The notes under the pieces were generated by a model. That model was not told the origin of the DNA and searched no databases. It saw only the letters and a list, made by a program, of their open reading frames with translations. Below are positions 24,463-32,166 of a DNA stretch of 64,000 bases, piece after piece (the stretch's first letter is position 1; every line of letters starts with the position of its first letter). The DNA lies in NCBI GenBank assembly GCA_003151955.1, contig PLZB01000078.1, forward strand, positions 188 through 64,187. Direction: 5' to 3'. The position numbers and the translations under genes are program-made. The stretch comes from Acidimicrobiaceae bacterium. GTDB lineage: Bacteria > Actinomycetota > Acidimicrobiia > Acidimicrobiales > UBA8190.

Positions 24463-25305
24463 TCACCCCGGGCTCGGAGGGGCGAGGGCGGGTCGCCGCC
24501 GGAGCCGGCTCCAGAGGCCGAGGAAGGCGGTGACGGCGACGGCGACGTAGAGGACCCAGGTCATGACCTCGAGGGGGTTGGGCTGGCTGACGTAGCCGAA
24601 GAAGCTGTGGACGACGTCGCCGAGGGCGCTCTCCTCGGAGAGGAGCCGGCCCGAGTTCCAGAGGGGGCGGGTGAGGAAGGGGAGCCAGCCGAGGTGCTGG
24701 AGGTTCTCGACGGCGTCGACGAGGAGGCCGGCGGCGAAGACCATGAGGAGGGCCCCGACCACCTTGAAGAAGGCCACCACGTTGATCCGGCGTCCCAGCC
24801 GGTAGATGAAGAAGGCCAGGGCCAGGGAGATGACCAGGCCGGTCACCGCTCCGGTCATGGCCGAGGCGGCCGAGGTCGAGAAGACGATGGCCAGGGTGAA
24901 GACCACGGTCTCCACCCCCTCCCGGCCCACGGCCTGGAAGGCGATGAAGCCGATGCTCCTCCGGGCCCCCCCGGTCAGGGCCTCGTCGGTCCGGGCCCGG
25001 AGCTCGGAGGTGAACTGCCGGGCGTGGTTCCGCATCCAGAAGGTCATGTAGGTGAGGAGGACGGCGGCCAGGAGGTAGGTGGCGGTCTCGAAGATGGTCT
25101 GGACCCGGGAGCCGGCGTAGGTCCGGATGGTGAAGTAGGCGGCCACCCCGGCCCCCCCCGACAGGATGAGGGCGGCGGCCACCCCGAGGAAGACGTCCCG
25201 GAAGTACCGTCGCTGGCCGATCTGCTGGAGGTAGGCCAGCAGGATGGCCACGATCATGCTCGCCTCGATCCCCTCCCGGAGAAAGATCACGAACGTGGCG
25301 ACCAT
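24463..25305 (-). CDS. FTR1-family iron permease
   Basis: The 280-residue membrane protein has seven helices with the two diagnostic R-E-G-x-E motifs: 'FLREGIEASM' (residues 10-14) in helix 1 and 'VGREGVETVVF' (128-132) in helix 4. These line the high-affinity ferric/ferrous iron path in Ftr1/EfeU proteins. No EfeO or EfeB partner is adjacent. It is divergent from a DtxR-family regulator, with a perfect TTAGGG-type palindrome between them, so iron- or manganese-dependent repression is likely. The genes downstream (propeller to small membrane protein) lie on the same strand after a 115-base gap that contains a possible -10 box (TACACT, 24422-24427 on the minus strand). Confidence 0.9.
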   Translation of the reverse strand: MVATFVIFLREGIEASMIVAILLAYLQQIGQRRYFRDVFLGVAAALILSGGAGVAAYFTIRTYAGSRVQTIFETATYLLAAVLLTYMTFWMRNHARQFTSELRARTDEALTGGARRSIGFIAFQAVGREGVETVVFTLAIVFSTSAASAMTGAVTGLVISLALAFFIYRLGRRINVVAFFKVVGALLMVFAAGLLVDAVENLQHLGWLPFLTRPLWNSGRLLSEESALGDVVHSFFGYVSQPNPLEVMTWVLYVAVAVTAFLGLWSRLRRRPALAPPSPG

Positions 25306-25366
25306 CGACCCCTCCCGTCAGGCCGGTCGGGGGGCTCCCCCGGGGTAGGCCCCCCGTCCCTCAGAG

Positions 25367-25382
25367 ATTAGGGCACCCTAAT
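25367..25382. promoter_or_regulatory. DtxR/IdeR-type operator palindrome
   Basis: ATTAGGG-CA-CCCTAAT is a perfect inverted repeat, 7+2+7. It matches the TTAGG...CCTAA core of DtxR/IdeR boxes. It lies 61 bases before the FTR1 start and 66 before the dtxR-like start, so it can control both directions. Confidence 0.8.
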
Positions 25383-25448
25383 ATTGGATGTCAATCCACC
25401 CTCATCCATCCCTGTCGCCCGTCCGCCCATCCCCGTTAGGCTCGGCCC

Positions 25449-26108
25449 ATGACCGACGGCTTCCACCCCCCGGTGGAGGAGTACCTCGAGACGATCCAGT
25501 CCCTCACCGAGGAGGGCACCCCTGTCATCCAGGCCCGGATCGCCGAGCGCCTGGGCCGGTCGGCCCCCTCCGTCTCCGAGATGCTCGATCGCCTCACCGC
25601 CGACGGCTATGTCAACCGCTCGGGCCGGGTCATCGCCCTCACCGACGAGGGCCAGGCCGTGGCCGACAGCGTGATCCGGAAGCACCGCCTGGCCGAGCGG
25701 CTCCTCGTCGACGTCATCGGCCTCCCCTGGCACATGGCCCACCTCGAGGCCGGCCGGTGGGAGCACGTCATCTCCGACGAGGTCGAGACCAGGCTCGTGG
25801 CCCTCCTCGGCAATCCCTCCACCTGCCCCCACGGGAACCCCATCCCCGGCTCCCCCCCCGTCCCCCGCTCCCAGGTCAGCCTGGCCGACACCGCCACCGG
25901 GGACACGGTCCGCCTGGAGCGGATCACCGAGGAGATCGAGCTCGACATGGCCTCCCTCCAGTACCTCGACGAGCACGGCCTCATCCCCGGCTGCGAGGTC
26001 ACCCTCCGGGACCGGGCCCCCGACGGCACCCTGACCCTCGACCTCGACGGCAACGCCGTGGCCCTCGGCCCGGCGCTGTGCCGCCAGCTCTTCGTCGCCG
26101 CGGCCTGA
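25449..26108 (+). CDS. DtxR-family metal-dependent transcriptional regulator
   Basis: The 219-residue protein has the N-terminal winged helix ('RIAERLGRSAPSVSEMLDRL', about 30-50), the dimerisation and metal domain ('RKHRLAERLLVDVIGLPWHM', 'RWEHVISDEVETRL') and a C-terminal FeoA/SH3-like domain (about 140-219). Against DtxR, His79, Glu83, His98, Glu105 and His106 are kept. The position of Met10 is a glutamate (VEEYLETI, as MntR has Asp8), with a further Glu three residues on (MntR Glu11), and Cys102 is glycine. The site is therefore a mix of DtxR and MntR features, and the preferred metal (iron or manganese) is uncertain. The neighbouring FTR1 permease and the TTAGGG box argue for iron. Confidence 0.88.
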   Translation: MTDGFHPPVEEYLETIQSLTEEGTPVIQARIAERLGRSAPSVSEMLDRLTADGYVNRSGRVIALTDEGQAVADSVIRKHRLAERLLVDVIGLPWHMAHLEAGRWEHVISDEVETRLVALLGNPSTCPHGNPIPGSPPVPRSQVSLADTATGDTVRLERITEEIELDMASLQYLDEHGLIPGCEVTLRDRAPDGTLTLDLDGNAVALGPALCRQLFVAAA

Positions 26109-26135
26109 CGGCTGAGCCTGTCCGGCCGGCTGACC

Positions 26136-26400
26136 ATGGAGGCCGGTGAACCCGAGGGCATGGAGGCGAGGCTCCGGGAGGGGGCCGAGGCCGGGGCCTC
26201 CACGCCATGTACAACCTGGCTTCGCTGGTCGAGGACCGCGGCGAACTCGAGGAGGCCGAGTCGTGGCTTCTCCGGGCGGTGGAGGGTGGTCTGGTCCAGG
26301 CCATGCGCCGGCTGAGCTCCTTCTGCGAGGCCAGCGGCCAAGGAGAGGCGGGCCTGGACCGGCCCCACCCTGGTGCCGTGAACTCCCAACTCGGGCACTC
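26136..26400 (+). pseudogene. Sel1/TPR-repeat gene remnant
   Basis: After an ATG at 26136, 'MEARLREGAEAG' is followed by a one-base loss. The continuation in another frame from 26207 ('HAMYNLASLVEDRGELEEAE', 'WLLRAVEGGLVQAMRRL') is the A-x-x-x-x-x-L-G-x-x-Y-type Sel1/TPR pattern: about one and a half repeats. It then runs into the AbiEii-like remnant of the opposite strand near 26360-26400. A full Sel1 protein would be several times longer, so this is a fragment. Confidence 0.6.
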
Positions 26401-26661
26401 CGACGTCCTTTGCCGGCCAGGGCTTCCGGGACGAGAAGATCCACGTAGACCGACTCGCTGCTGATCCAGCGTCCAGGTTGGTCGTCTGGCAGGAAGCCGG
26501 CGTCGCGCAGGGCCGTGGCGACGAGCGGCGCGTCCTTCAGATCCCCGGGACCAACGGCGAGATCACCGTCGGTCGTGTACTCGGCGACGGCCAAGTCGCT
26601 GCCGCCGGTGTGGATGTAGATGTCGGGCCAGGACGTAGAGCGGATCAGGTACGCCAGACAT
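26360..26661 (-). pseudogene. AbiEii-like nucleotidyltransferase remnant
   Basis: The start ATG at 26661 overlaps the end of the AbiEi-like gene, as in intact pairs: 'MSGVPDPLYVLARH'. About 20 residues that should hold the nucleotidyltransferase Gly-Ser block are deleted. The text resumes in another frame with 'IYIHTGGSDLAVAEYTTDGD' (the acidic 'TTDGDLAV' strand of the family) and 'GRWISSESVYVDLLVPEALA', then shifts again and stops making sense near 26360. These proteins act as toxin-like nucleotidyltransferases paired with AbiEi-type regulators. This copy cannot be active. Confidence 0.65.
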
Positions 26662-26989
26662 GCTCGTTCTCGGACATCCAGGTCAGGAGCTCCTCGCCTT
26701 CGGACGGCTGGCGACCCGAACCGGTGAGTAGGTCGACGGCGAGCTGGGTGGGTGCGACCGTGATCAAGCCGTTCCGGACGAGCGTTCGCTCGAAGACGAC
26801 CTCGTCGAAGGGTTCTATCAAGTGGACGTTGGCCCCGGCATCGGCGGGCTTGAGCCGCAGGAGATCGGAGGATGCCGCGGCGTCTTCGACGTACAGGGCG
26901 GCGGTCCGGGTCGGAGCGATCGGGGCGTAGCCCTGTGCGGCCAGGGCGCCGGTCGCCGCATATCGGAGCGCAGACCCCCTGAGCCTCAT
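26645..26989 (-). pseudogene. AbiEi-like antitoxin, N-terminally truncated
   Basis: The 114-residue frame ('ALRYAATGALAAQGYAPIAP', 'ADAGANVHLIEPFDEVVFER', 'PTQLAVDLLTGSGRQPSEGE') is the C-terminal part of AbiEi-type antitoxin/regulator proteins that precede AbiEii-like nucleotidyltransferases. Family members are usually more than 200 residues with an N-terminal winged helix. Here the frame begins directly in the C-terminal domain at an ATG (26989) that may not be a real start. Its partner downstream is also broken, so the module is dead. Confidence 0.65.
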
Positions 26990-27007
26990 CCCAGGGCCGC
27001 CCCGGCC

Positions 27008-27676
27008 CTACTGGCGCTGGATGACGCTCACCCCGTCCCCGATGGGGAGGAGGACGACCCGGACCCTGGGGTCGGCGGCGATGGTGTCGTTGAAGGCCCG
27101 GATGGCGACGACGTCGGGGCTCTGGTCGGCCGGGTCGAGGACCCGGCCGCTCTGGAGGGTGTTGTCGGCCAGGAGGATCCCCCCCACCCGGAGCCGGGGG
27201 ACGAGCTCCTCGTAGTAGGCCGGGTAGCCCGTCTTGTCGGCGTCGACGAAGGCCAGGTCGAAGACGGCGTCACCGGGGAGCTCCCGGAGGGTGTCGAGGG
27301 CCGGGCCCAGCTTCAGCTCGATCCGGTCGGCCACCCCGGCCTGCTCCCAGTGGGCCTGGGCGATGGCCGTCCACTCCTCGGAGACGTCGCAACAGAGCAG
27401 CCGCCCCTCCGGCCCCATCCCCCGGACCAGGGCCAGGGCCGAGTACCCGGTGAAGGTCCCGATCTCGATGGCCCTGCGGGCCCCCATGGCCCGGGCCAGG
27501 AGCTCCATCAGGACGGCCTGGTCGTCTCCGATCTGCATCCGGGCCATCTCCCCGGTCCGCTCGGCCGTGACGGCCTGGAGGTCTTGCTGAAGGGGGTCCG
27601 GCCCGGTGGAGTGGTCGGCGGCGTAGTCGGCGATCGGGCCGTCGATGAAGCGGCTCCGGGTGCGGGAGGGGGCCAT
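27008..27676 (-). CDS. Class I SAM-dependent O-methyltransferase (CCoAOMT type)
   Basis: The 222-residue protein has the O-methyltransferase 3 pattern: SAM motif I 'AIEIGTFTGYSALALV' (about 62-77), the acidic end of strand 2 ('LLCCDVSEEW'), the metal-binding Asp in 'FDLAFVDADKTGYPAYYEEL' (about 133-152) and 'DNTLQSGRVLDP' (Asp-Asn metal ligands). These enzymes methylate a catechol or similar hydroxyl with a divalent cation. The ATG at 27676 is used because the longer frame has no SD. It is divergent from ilvE. Confidence 0.88.
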   Translation of the reverse strand: MAPSRTRSRFIDGPIADYAADHSTGPDPLQQDLQAVTAERTGEMARMQIGDDQAVLMELLARAMGARRAIEIGTFTGYSALALVRGMGPEGRLLCCDVSEEWTAIAQAHWEQAGVADRIELKLGPALDTLRELPGDAVFDLAFVDADKTGYPAYYEELVPRLRVGGILLADNTLQSGRVLDPADQSPDVVAIRAFNDTIAADPRVRVVLLPIGDGVSVIQRQ

Positions 27677-27823
27677 GGGGTGCAATCTACCGACCCGTTC
27701 CGGGCGGGGGGCGTCTTCCGCCCCAGTGGTACTGTCACGGTCGGCTCGGGCCATTGCGGCCAGCTCGGTTGCCGCACGAAGTCATCCGTCACCCAGGGCG
27801 ACCATGAGCCCGTGGAGGGCGGC

Positions 27824-28903
27824 ATGCAGATCACGATGAAGACGACGCCCACGTCACCCGAGGAGCGGGAGCGGATCCTCACGTCGCCGGGGTTCGGGCT
27901 GCACCGGACCGACCACGTCCTCCAGATCGACTACCGGGGCGACGCAGGCTGGGGCGAGGCCGTCATCAAGCCCTACGGATCGCTCAGCCTGGACCCGGCC
28001 ACGATGGGCCTCCACTACGGCCAGCTGATCTTCGAGGGTCTGAAGGCCTTCGTCCAGTCGGACGGGAGCGTCTCCCTCTTCCGGCCGGCCGAGAACGCCC
28101 GACGGCTCAACGAGTCGGCTCGCCGACTGAGCATGCCGACACTGGACGAGGAGCTGTTCGTCGAGGCGGCCCGGGCCCTGGTTGAGGTCGAACTCGACTG
28201 GGTGCCGACGGGGCCCGGGCAGAGCCTCTACCTCCGGCCCTTCATGTTCGCCTCCGAGGCCCACATCGGCCTCCGGGTCGCGACCGAGTACTCGTTCCTG
28301 ATCCTGGCCACGCCGGTCGACCCCTTCTTCTCCGCCGAGGTGAGAGCGCTCTCGGTCTGGATCGACCGGGATCACGTCCGGGCGGTGCGGGGGGGAACCG
28401 GGAGCGTGAAGTGCGCCGGCAACTACGCCGCCAGCATGCAGGGAAAGCAGCTGGCCAACGAACAGGGGTGCGACGAGGTCCTCTGGCTCGACGCCATCGA
28501 TCGGAGGTGGATCGAGGAGTTGGGCGGGATGAACGTGTGCTTCGTCTACGGGAGCGGAGACGAGGCCCGTCTCGTCACGCCCCCCCTCGACGGATCGATC
28601 CTGGCCGGGATCACCCGTGCATCACTGCTCGAGCTCGGGCGGTCCCGGGGACTGACCGTCGAAGAGGAGCCGATCGCCATCGACGTCCTCTTCACCGCAA
28701 TGGCGACCGGCGAGGTCACCGAGGCGTTCGCCTGTGGAACGGCCACGGTGGTCGCCCCCATCGGGACGATCCTCTGTGACGGCGTCAGCCGGGAGATCTC
28801 GGCCACGAGGCCCGGACCGGTGACCATGGGCCTCCGAGCCGAGCTCCTGGCCATCCAGACGGGGACTTCGCCGGCGTTCCCGGAGTGGCGAACGAGGGTG
28901 TAG
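27824..28903 (+). CDS. ilvE: Branched-chain-amino-acid aminotransferase
   Basis: The 359-residue PLP enzyme of fold class IV carries the lysine that binds the cofactor in 'GGTGSVKCAGNYAASM' (Lys196), the arginine and tyrosine of the phosphate and substrate pocket ('LYLRPFMFASE'), and the C-terminal 'ACGTATVVAPIGTI' phosphate-cup motif. The length and the block 'GLHYGQLIFEGLKAF' fit IlvE, which exchanges the amino group between glutamate and the keto acids of leucine, isoleucine and valine. GGAGGGCGGC precedes the ATG at 27824. It is divergent from the O-methyltransferase and stands alone. Confidence 0.93.
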   Translation: MQITMKTTPTSPEERERILTSPGFGLHRTDHVLQIDYRGDAGWGEAVIKPYGSLSLDPATMGLHYGQLIFEGLKAFVQSDGSVSLFRPAENARRLNESARRLSMPTLDEELFVEAARALVEVELDWVPTGPGQSLYLRPFMFASEAHIGLRVATEYSFLILATPVDPFFSAEVRALSVWIDRDHVRAVRGGTGSVKCAGNYAASMQGKQLANEQGCDEVLWLDAIDRRWIEELGGMNVCFVYGSGDEARLVTPPLDGSILAGITRASLLELGRSRGLTVEEEPIAIDVLFTAMATGEVTEAFACGTATVVAPIGTILCDGVSREISATRPGPVTMGLRAELLAIQTGTSPAFPEWRTRV

Positions 28904-29037
28904 GCGGGAGCGATCCCGGACCGCTCGGGTCTCCCCGACGACGGAGCGGACGGCCCGGCCGTCCTCGAGGGATTCGATTGCCGGGCCGTCGAATTCCACC
29001 AGCGGGCCACGTCCTGCATGCCGATGTCGAGAATCGG

Positions 29038-29428
29038 GTGACAGCTTCGACATCGGCCCTCGTCACCGAGGGCCTGATCCTGTTGACCGGGGCCATGGCG
29101 GCGGGTCCGATGGGGGAGTACCGGCTACGGCCGGCTCGAGGCCCTGACCGGGAACCCGATGGTGTCGCTCAACCGGGCCGTCGCCCTGGCCATGGCCGAG
29201 GGTCCGGCCGCCGGCCTGGCCCTCCTCGAGGGCCTCGGCGAACGGCTCGGGGACCACCACCGGCTTCACGCCGTCCGGGCCCATCTCCTGGAGGAGGCCG
29301 GGGACCCGGCGTCGGCGGCGACCGCGTACCGGGCCGCTGCGGCCGGCACCAGGAACATCCGGGAGCAGCAGTACCTGGCCCTCCGGGCCGCCCGGTTGGC
29401 CGGGGTCAGGGGGCAGGGAGGTTGGTGA
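29038..29428 (+). pseudogene. ECF42-type sigma factor C-terminal remnant
   Basis: Two fragments of the helical (TPR-like) C-terminal domain of ECF42/DUF6596 sigma factors are visible. 'LVTEGLILLTGAMAAGPMGE' is followed by YRL (about 29056-29130). After a deletion comes 'YGRLEALTGNPMVSLNRAVA' through 'REQQYLALRAARLA' to a TGA at 29426-29428. The sigma region 2/4 part is gone. The junction lies in the near-repeat taccggc/tacggccggc. Between ilvE and this fragment (28904-29037) I see no gene. Its end overlaps the 3' end of the copper-protein gene on the other strand. Confidence 0.7.
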
Positions 29429-30578
29429 CCGACTCGACGATGCCGAGGCACATCTCGTCGGAAGAGCCGTCGCCCCAGGTGACGAAGTGGGGGGCGACGC
29501 CTCGCAGGAGGGGGAGCTCCTGGCCCAGCTTGGCGTTGTAGGTGCAGGTGACCTGGACCTTGTCCCCGGCGGCGAAGGGGGCCGGGGGGGAGATGTCGTA
29601 GAAGCGCTGGTTGTTGAAGTCGTAGTTGCTCATGTCGAGCAGCGTCTTCGCCCCGGGTGTGCCCGGGTTCAGGACGATCTTCATCCCCACCCCGAGCAGG
29701 TGCATGTGGGCCACGACCCGGACGATGTAGCCCGAGCTCCTCAGGGGCCAGATGCAGGAGGTGGTGGCCCCGGCCGGCGGGTTCTGGGGGTCCCGGCCGC
29801 AGATCTCCTCCAGGGTGCCCACGAAGTCGGCCTGGGACTGCCCGGTCCGCGACGCCAGGCTGGCCAGCTCGGCTGTCCGGTCGCAGAGGGGCCCGGAGAC
29901 TGTGGCGGGGCAGGGGATGTCGGGTGGGGCCGGGGCCAGGGTGAGGTGGAGGGGCTGGAGGGTCGACCCGGCGGCGGGGACGGTGTCGAGCTGGATCTTG
30001 GGGGTGACGGGCTGGTCCCCTACGAGGAGGTTGTAGTGGATCTGGGCCACCACCAGGCTCCCGGCCGGGAAGAGCTCCCCGGTGCCGGTCGGGGTGTCGA
30101 CCAGCTTCTGGCCCGGGGCCCAGCCCGACAGCCAGGGCGTCCCCGAGATGTGCCCGTCCACGGAGGTCTTGCCGAAGGGCAGGTTCAGGGAGGTGTGGGG
30201 CAGGACCGTCTCCCCGAAGCAGGTCCATCCGGTCCCGCCGTTGTCGAGGGCCTGGGCCTGGGAGGCCAGCTGGGGCGGGATGAGGAAGAGGATGGCGTGG
30301 TGGACCTCGGGGCTGCCCGGGAGGAACTGGCTGGCCACGATCATCTCGTCGGCGGTGACCTTGGGGTCGATCAGGGTGCAGTGGTAGTCGTCGGTCCCGC
30401 CCGTCGGCGCCTTCGGCGTGTAGGCCTTCGAGGCCGTGATGGTGGTGACGTGGACGTCGGAGGCGAGGGCCTTGGCCGAGGCCGTCGTCGTCCCCGGCGA
30501 GGAGCACCCCGCCGTGAGGGCCCCCACGGCCACGACCACGGACGCGGCACGCCAGCCCACGACCCCCCTGATCTTCAT
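29406..30578 (-). CDS. Lipoprotein with copper type II monooxygenase (PHM/DBH-like) fold
   Basis: The 390-residue protein begins with a lipoprotein signal (LTAG-Cys25). All six copper ligands of the ascorbate-dependent monooxygenase family appear to be present. The first copper site has His93-His94 ('EVHHAILFLIPP') and a further His (His181 in 'AQIHYNLL'). The second has the H-x-H pair His291/His293 ('AHMHLLGVGMKI') and Met376 in 'DGSSDEMCLG'. Eukaryotic relatives hydroxylate peptidyl-glycine or dopamine; bacterial members are mostly uncharacterised. It would sit on the outer face of the membrane. A 24-bp perfect palindrome lies about 30 bases upstream of the ATG at 30578. Confidence 0.75.
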   Translation of the reverse strand: MKIRGVVGWRAASVVVAVGALTAGCSSPGTTTASAKALASDVHVTTITASKAYTPKAPTGGTDDYHCTLIDPKVTADEMIVASQFLPGSPEVHHAILFLIPPQLASQAQALDNGGTGWTCFGETVLPHTSLNLPFGKTSVDGHISGTPWLSGWAPGQKLVDTPTGTGELFPAGSLVVAQIHYNLLVGDQPVTPKIQLDTVPAAGSTLQPLHLTLAPAPPDIPCPATVSGPLCDRTAELASLASRTGQSQADFVGTLEEICGRDPQNPPAGATTSCIWPLRSSGYIVRVVAHMHLLGVGMKIVLNPGTPGAKTLLDMSNYDFNNQRFYDISPPAPFAAGDKVQVTCTYNAKLGQELPLLRGVAPHFVTWGDGSSDEMCLGIVESVTNLPAP

Positions 30579-30606
30579 CCCCGGAACACTACCGGCCAGT
30601 CGGCGG

Positions 30607-30630
30607 CGGTTCCGGGCGCGCCCGGAACCG
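30607..30630. promoter_or_regulatory. 24-bp perfect palindrome
   Basis: The half-site CGGTTCCGGGCG at 30607-30618 is followed at once by its exact reverse complement up to 30630. It lies between the small ORF at 30652 and the copper lipoprotein start at 30578. It may be an operator for the lipoprotein gene or a terminator stem for the HicB unit; no T-run is present on the minus strand. Confidence 0.6.
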
Positions 30631-30651
30631 TCTGGCGAGCACCAGGAGCGC

Positions 30652-30801
30652 TCACTCCCATTCATCCCGAAGGATGTCGAGCTCATCGGAGCGAAAGACC
30701 CCGGGAAGGCTTCCGGCGAAGCGCTCCAGGACATCCTCAACCGGACCGTCACCGTCGTCACGACCTCGAGTGTCTCTGCGGATCTCCGGGGCGCCCGACA
30801 T
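30652..30801 (-). CDS. Small ORF downstream of HicB, 49 codons
   Basis: The ATG at 30801 lies five bases after the HicB stop. The peptide is acidic and ends 'VEDVLERFAGSLPGVFRSDE' plus 'LDILRDEWE', which resembles the C-terminal tail of AbrB- or VapB-type antitoxins. It is not HicA: the dsRBD-like fold and the catalytic His are absent. There is no SD, so translation would depend on HicB. It may be a fragment of another antitoxin. Confidence 0.45.
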   Translation of the reverse strand: MSGAPEIRRDTRGRDDGDGPVEDVLERFAGSLPGVFRSDELDILRDEWE

Positions 30802-30806
30802 GGGAG

Positions 30807-31031
30807 TCAAGCCGCGACGGTGACGGCGAGCATCTGGGGAGCGGCCAACTCCTCGGGAATGGGTTCACCATCAGCCTGCAGACCGGCAATGTGCACCTCG
30901 ATGGCTTCGACGGCGCGTTCCCTGCATTCCTCGACGGTGGCTCCCCGGGTGAAGCATCCCGGCAGCGCGGGGACGGTCACGAAGAAACCTCCGGACTCCT
31001 CTGCCTCCACGACGATCGAGTAGGTGCGCAT
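30807..31031 (-). CDS. HicB-like antitoxin domain protein (no HicA partner)
   Basis: The 74-residue protein MRTYSIVVEAEESGGFFVTV... has the partial RNase H fold of HicB: 'PALPGCFTRGATVEECRERA' and 'EAIEVHIAGLQADGEPIPEE'. In complete systems HicB binds and silences the mRNA interferase HicA encoded next to it. No HicA-like frame occurs on either side; only a 49-codon acidic ORF follows. The start at 31031 has GAGAGG nine bases upstream; an in-frame ATG at 31040 is possible. It is probably an orphan antitoxin or a stand-alone HicB_lk protein. Confidence 0.8.
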   Translation of the reverse strand: MRTYSIVVEAEESGGFFVTVPALPGCFTRGATVEECRERAVEAIEVHIAGLQADGEPIPEELAAPQMLAVTVAA

Positions 31032-31078
31032 CGACTCCATCCTCTCAGAGGGGCTCACAGACAAGGCCCTGCCCGGAG

Positions 31079-32143
31079 TCAGCGGAGCAGTCCACGGCCC
31101 GTCACCAGGGGGAGGTCCAGCGCGCTCAGGAGCCCCGGCCGGGCCTCGACGACGGCGGGGACGGCGTTGACGAGACGCATGGCGGTGGCCTTCAGGCCGG
31201 CCGTGTTGTGGTCGCCGTCGGAACCGAGGAGCTGGAGGTCGAGGGTGTAGTTGGGCTCCCCGGAGACGATCACCCGGTAGCAGCCATGGCCGGCGGGCTG
31301 GGGCCAGTCCGGGGCGAGGTCGTCGTGGAGGCGGGTGACGTGCTCGAGGACGATGACGGGGCGGCCGCCGAGGATGCCCCGGACCTCGAAGTGGAGGGCC
31401 CCGACGGTCCCGGCCGCGATGGGGCCGGCGTCGACGGTGAAGTCCTCGGTGGCCGGGAGCCGCTCGTACCACTCCTCGACGGAGTCGAGCTCGACCCCGA
31501 GGCCGGCGGCGAGCTGGTGGACGACGCTCCCCCAGGCCATGGTGAGGACGCCGGGCTGGAGGATCATGGGGATCTCGTCGAGGGGCCGGCCGAAGCCCAT
31601 GATGTCGAAGAGGACCATGGCCTGGTCGTAGGTGTTGTAGTTGAGGATCTCCATGCATCGGACCTCGTCGATCCGCTCGGAGACGCCGGTGAGGACGAGG
31701 GGGAGGGCGTCGTTGGCGAAGCCGGGGTCGACGCCGTTGACCCAGAGGGAGACCCCCCCGTCGAGGGCGGCCTGGCGGACGGGGGCGGCCATCTCGGCCG
31801 CGACCTGGTCGGGGAACTGGAGGAAGACCGGCCCCGAGGAGACCACGTTGATGCCGGCCCGGAGGAACCGCTGGAGGTCTTCCATGGCTTCGAAGAGGCG
31901 GTGGTCGGCCATGGCGGTGTGGACGATGCAGTCCGGTTGGAGGGCCAGGAGGGCCTCGGCGTCGGTGGTGGCGGCCACCCCGAGCTCCCGGCCCAGGCCG
32001 GCGAGGTCCCCGGCGTCCCGGCCGGCCTTCTCCGGGTTCGAGACCCAGACTCCGACGAGGTCGAGGTCGGGCCGGGCGTCGATCCCGGCGATGGCGTGGC
32101 GGCCGACGTTGCCGGTGCTCCACTCGACGACTCGGTAGGTCAC
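31079..32143 (-). CDS. NAD(P)-dependent oxidoreductase with DapB-like N-terminal domain
   Basis: The 354-residue enzyme starts with a Rossmann fold of the dihydrodipicolinate-reductase type ('YRVVEWSTGNVGRHAIAGI', then 'LDLVGVWVSNPEKAGRDAG'). Its C-terminal domain belongs to the amine-dehydrogenase-like group, which includes 2,4-diaminopentanoate dehydrogenase. Members occur in actinobacterial steroid and lipid catabolic regions, but the substrate is not established. It is followed upstream on the strand by an SDR gene 23 bases away (32167), so the two are probably co-transcribed with the DinB-like, PPOX and P450 genes. Confidence 0.75.
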   Translation of the reverse strand: MTYRVVEWSTGNVGRHAIAGIDARPDLDLVGVWVSNPEKAGRDAGDLAGLGRELGVAATTDAEALLALQPDCIVHTAMADHRLFEAMEDLQRFLRAGINVVSSGPVFLQFPDQVAAEMAAPVRQAALDGGVSLWVNGVDPGFANDALPLVLTGVSERIDEVRCMEILNYNTYDQAMVLFDIMGFGRPLDEIPMILQPGVLTMAWGSVVHQLAAGLGVELDSVEEWYERLPATEDFTVDAGPIAAGTVGALHFEVRGILGGRPVIVLEHVTRLHDDLAPDWPQPAGHGCYRVIVSGEPNYTLDLQLLGSDGDHNTAGLKATAMRLVNAVPAVVEARPGLLSALDLPLVTGRGLLR

Positions 32144-32166
32144 GGGATTACTCCTTTGTAGGGTGA

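Noticed and set aside
26645-26989. An intact small antitoxin gene
   Set aside because: The text begins inside the C-terminal domain of a longer family and the adjoining toxin is broken, so I list it as a remnant.
29159-29428. A complete small TPR protein
   Set aside because: The text is the last third of ECF42 sigma factors, and more of the same family is visible upstream after a deletion.
30652-30801. HicA toxin partner of HicB
   Set aside because: The 49 codons have none of the HicA features (basic dsRBD-like fold, catalytic His).
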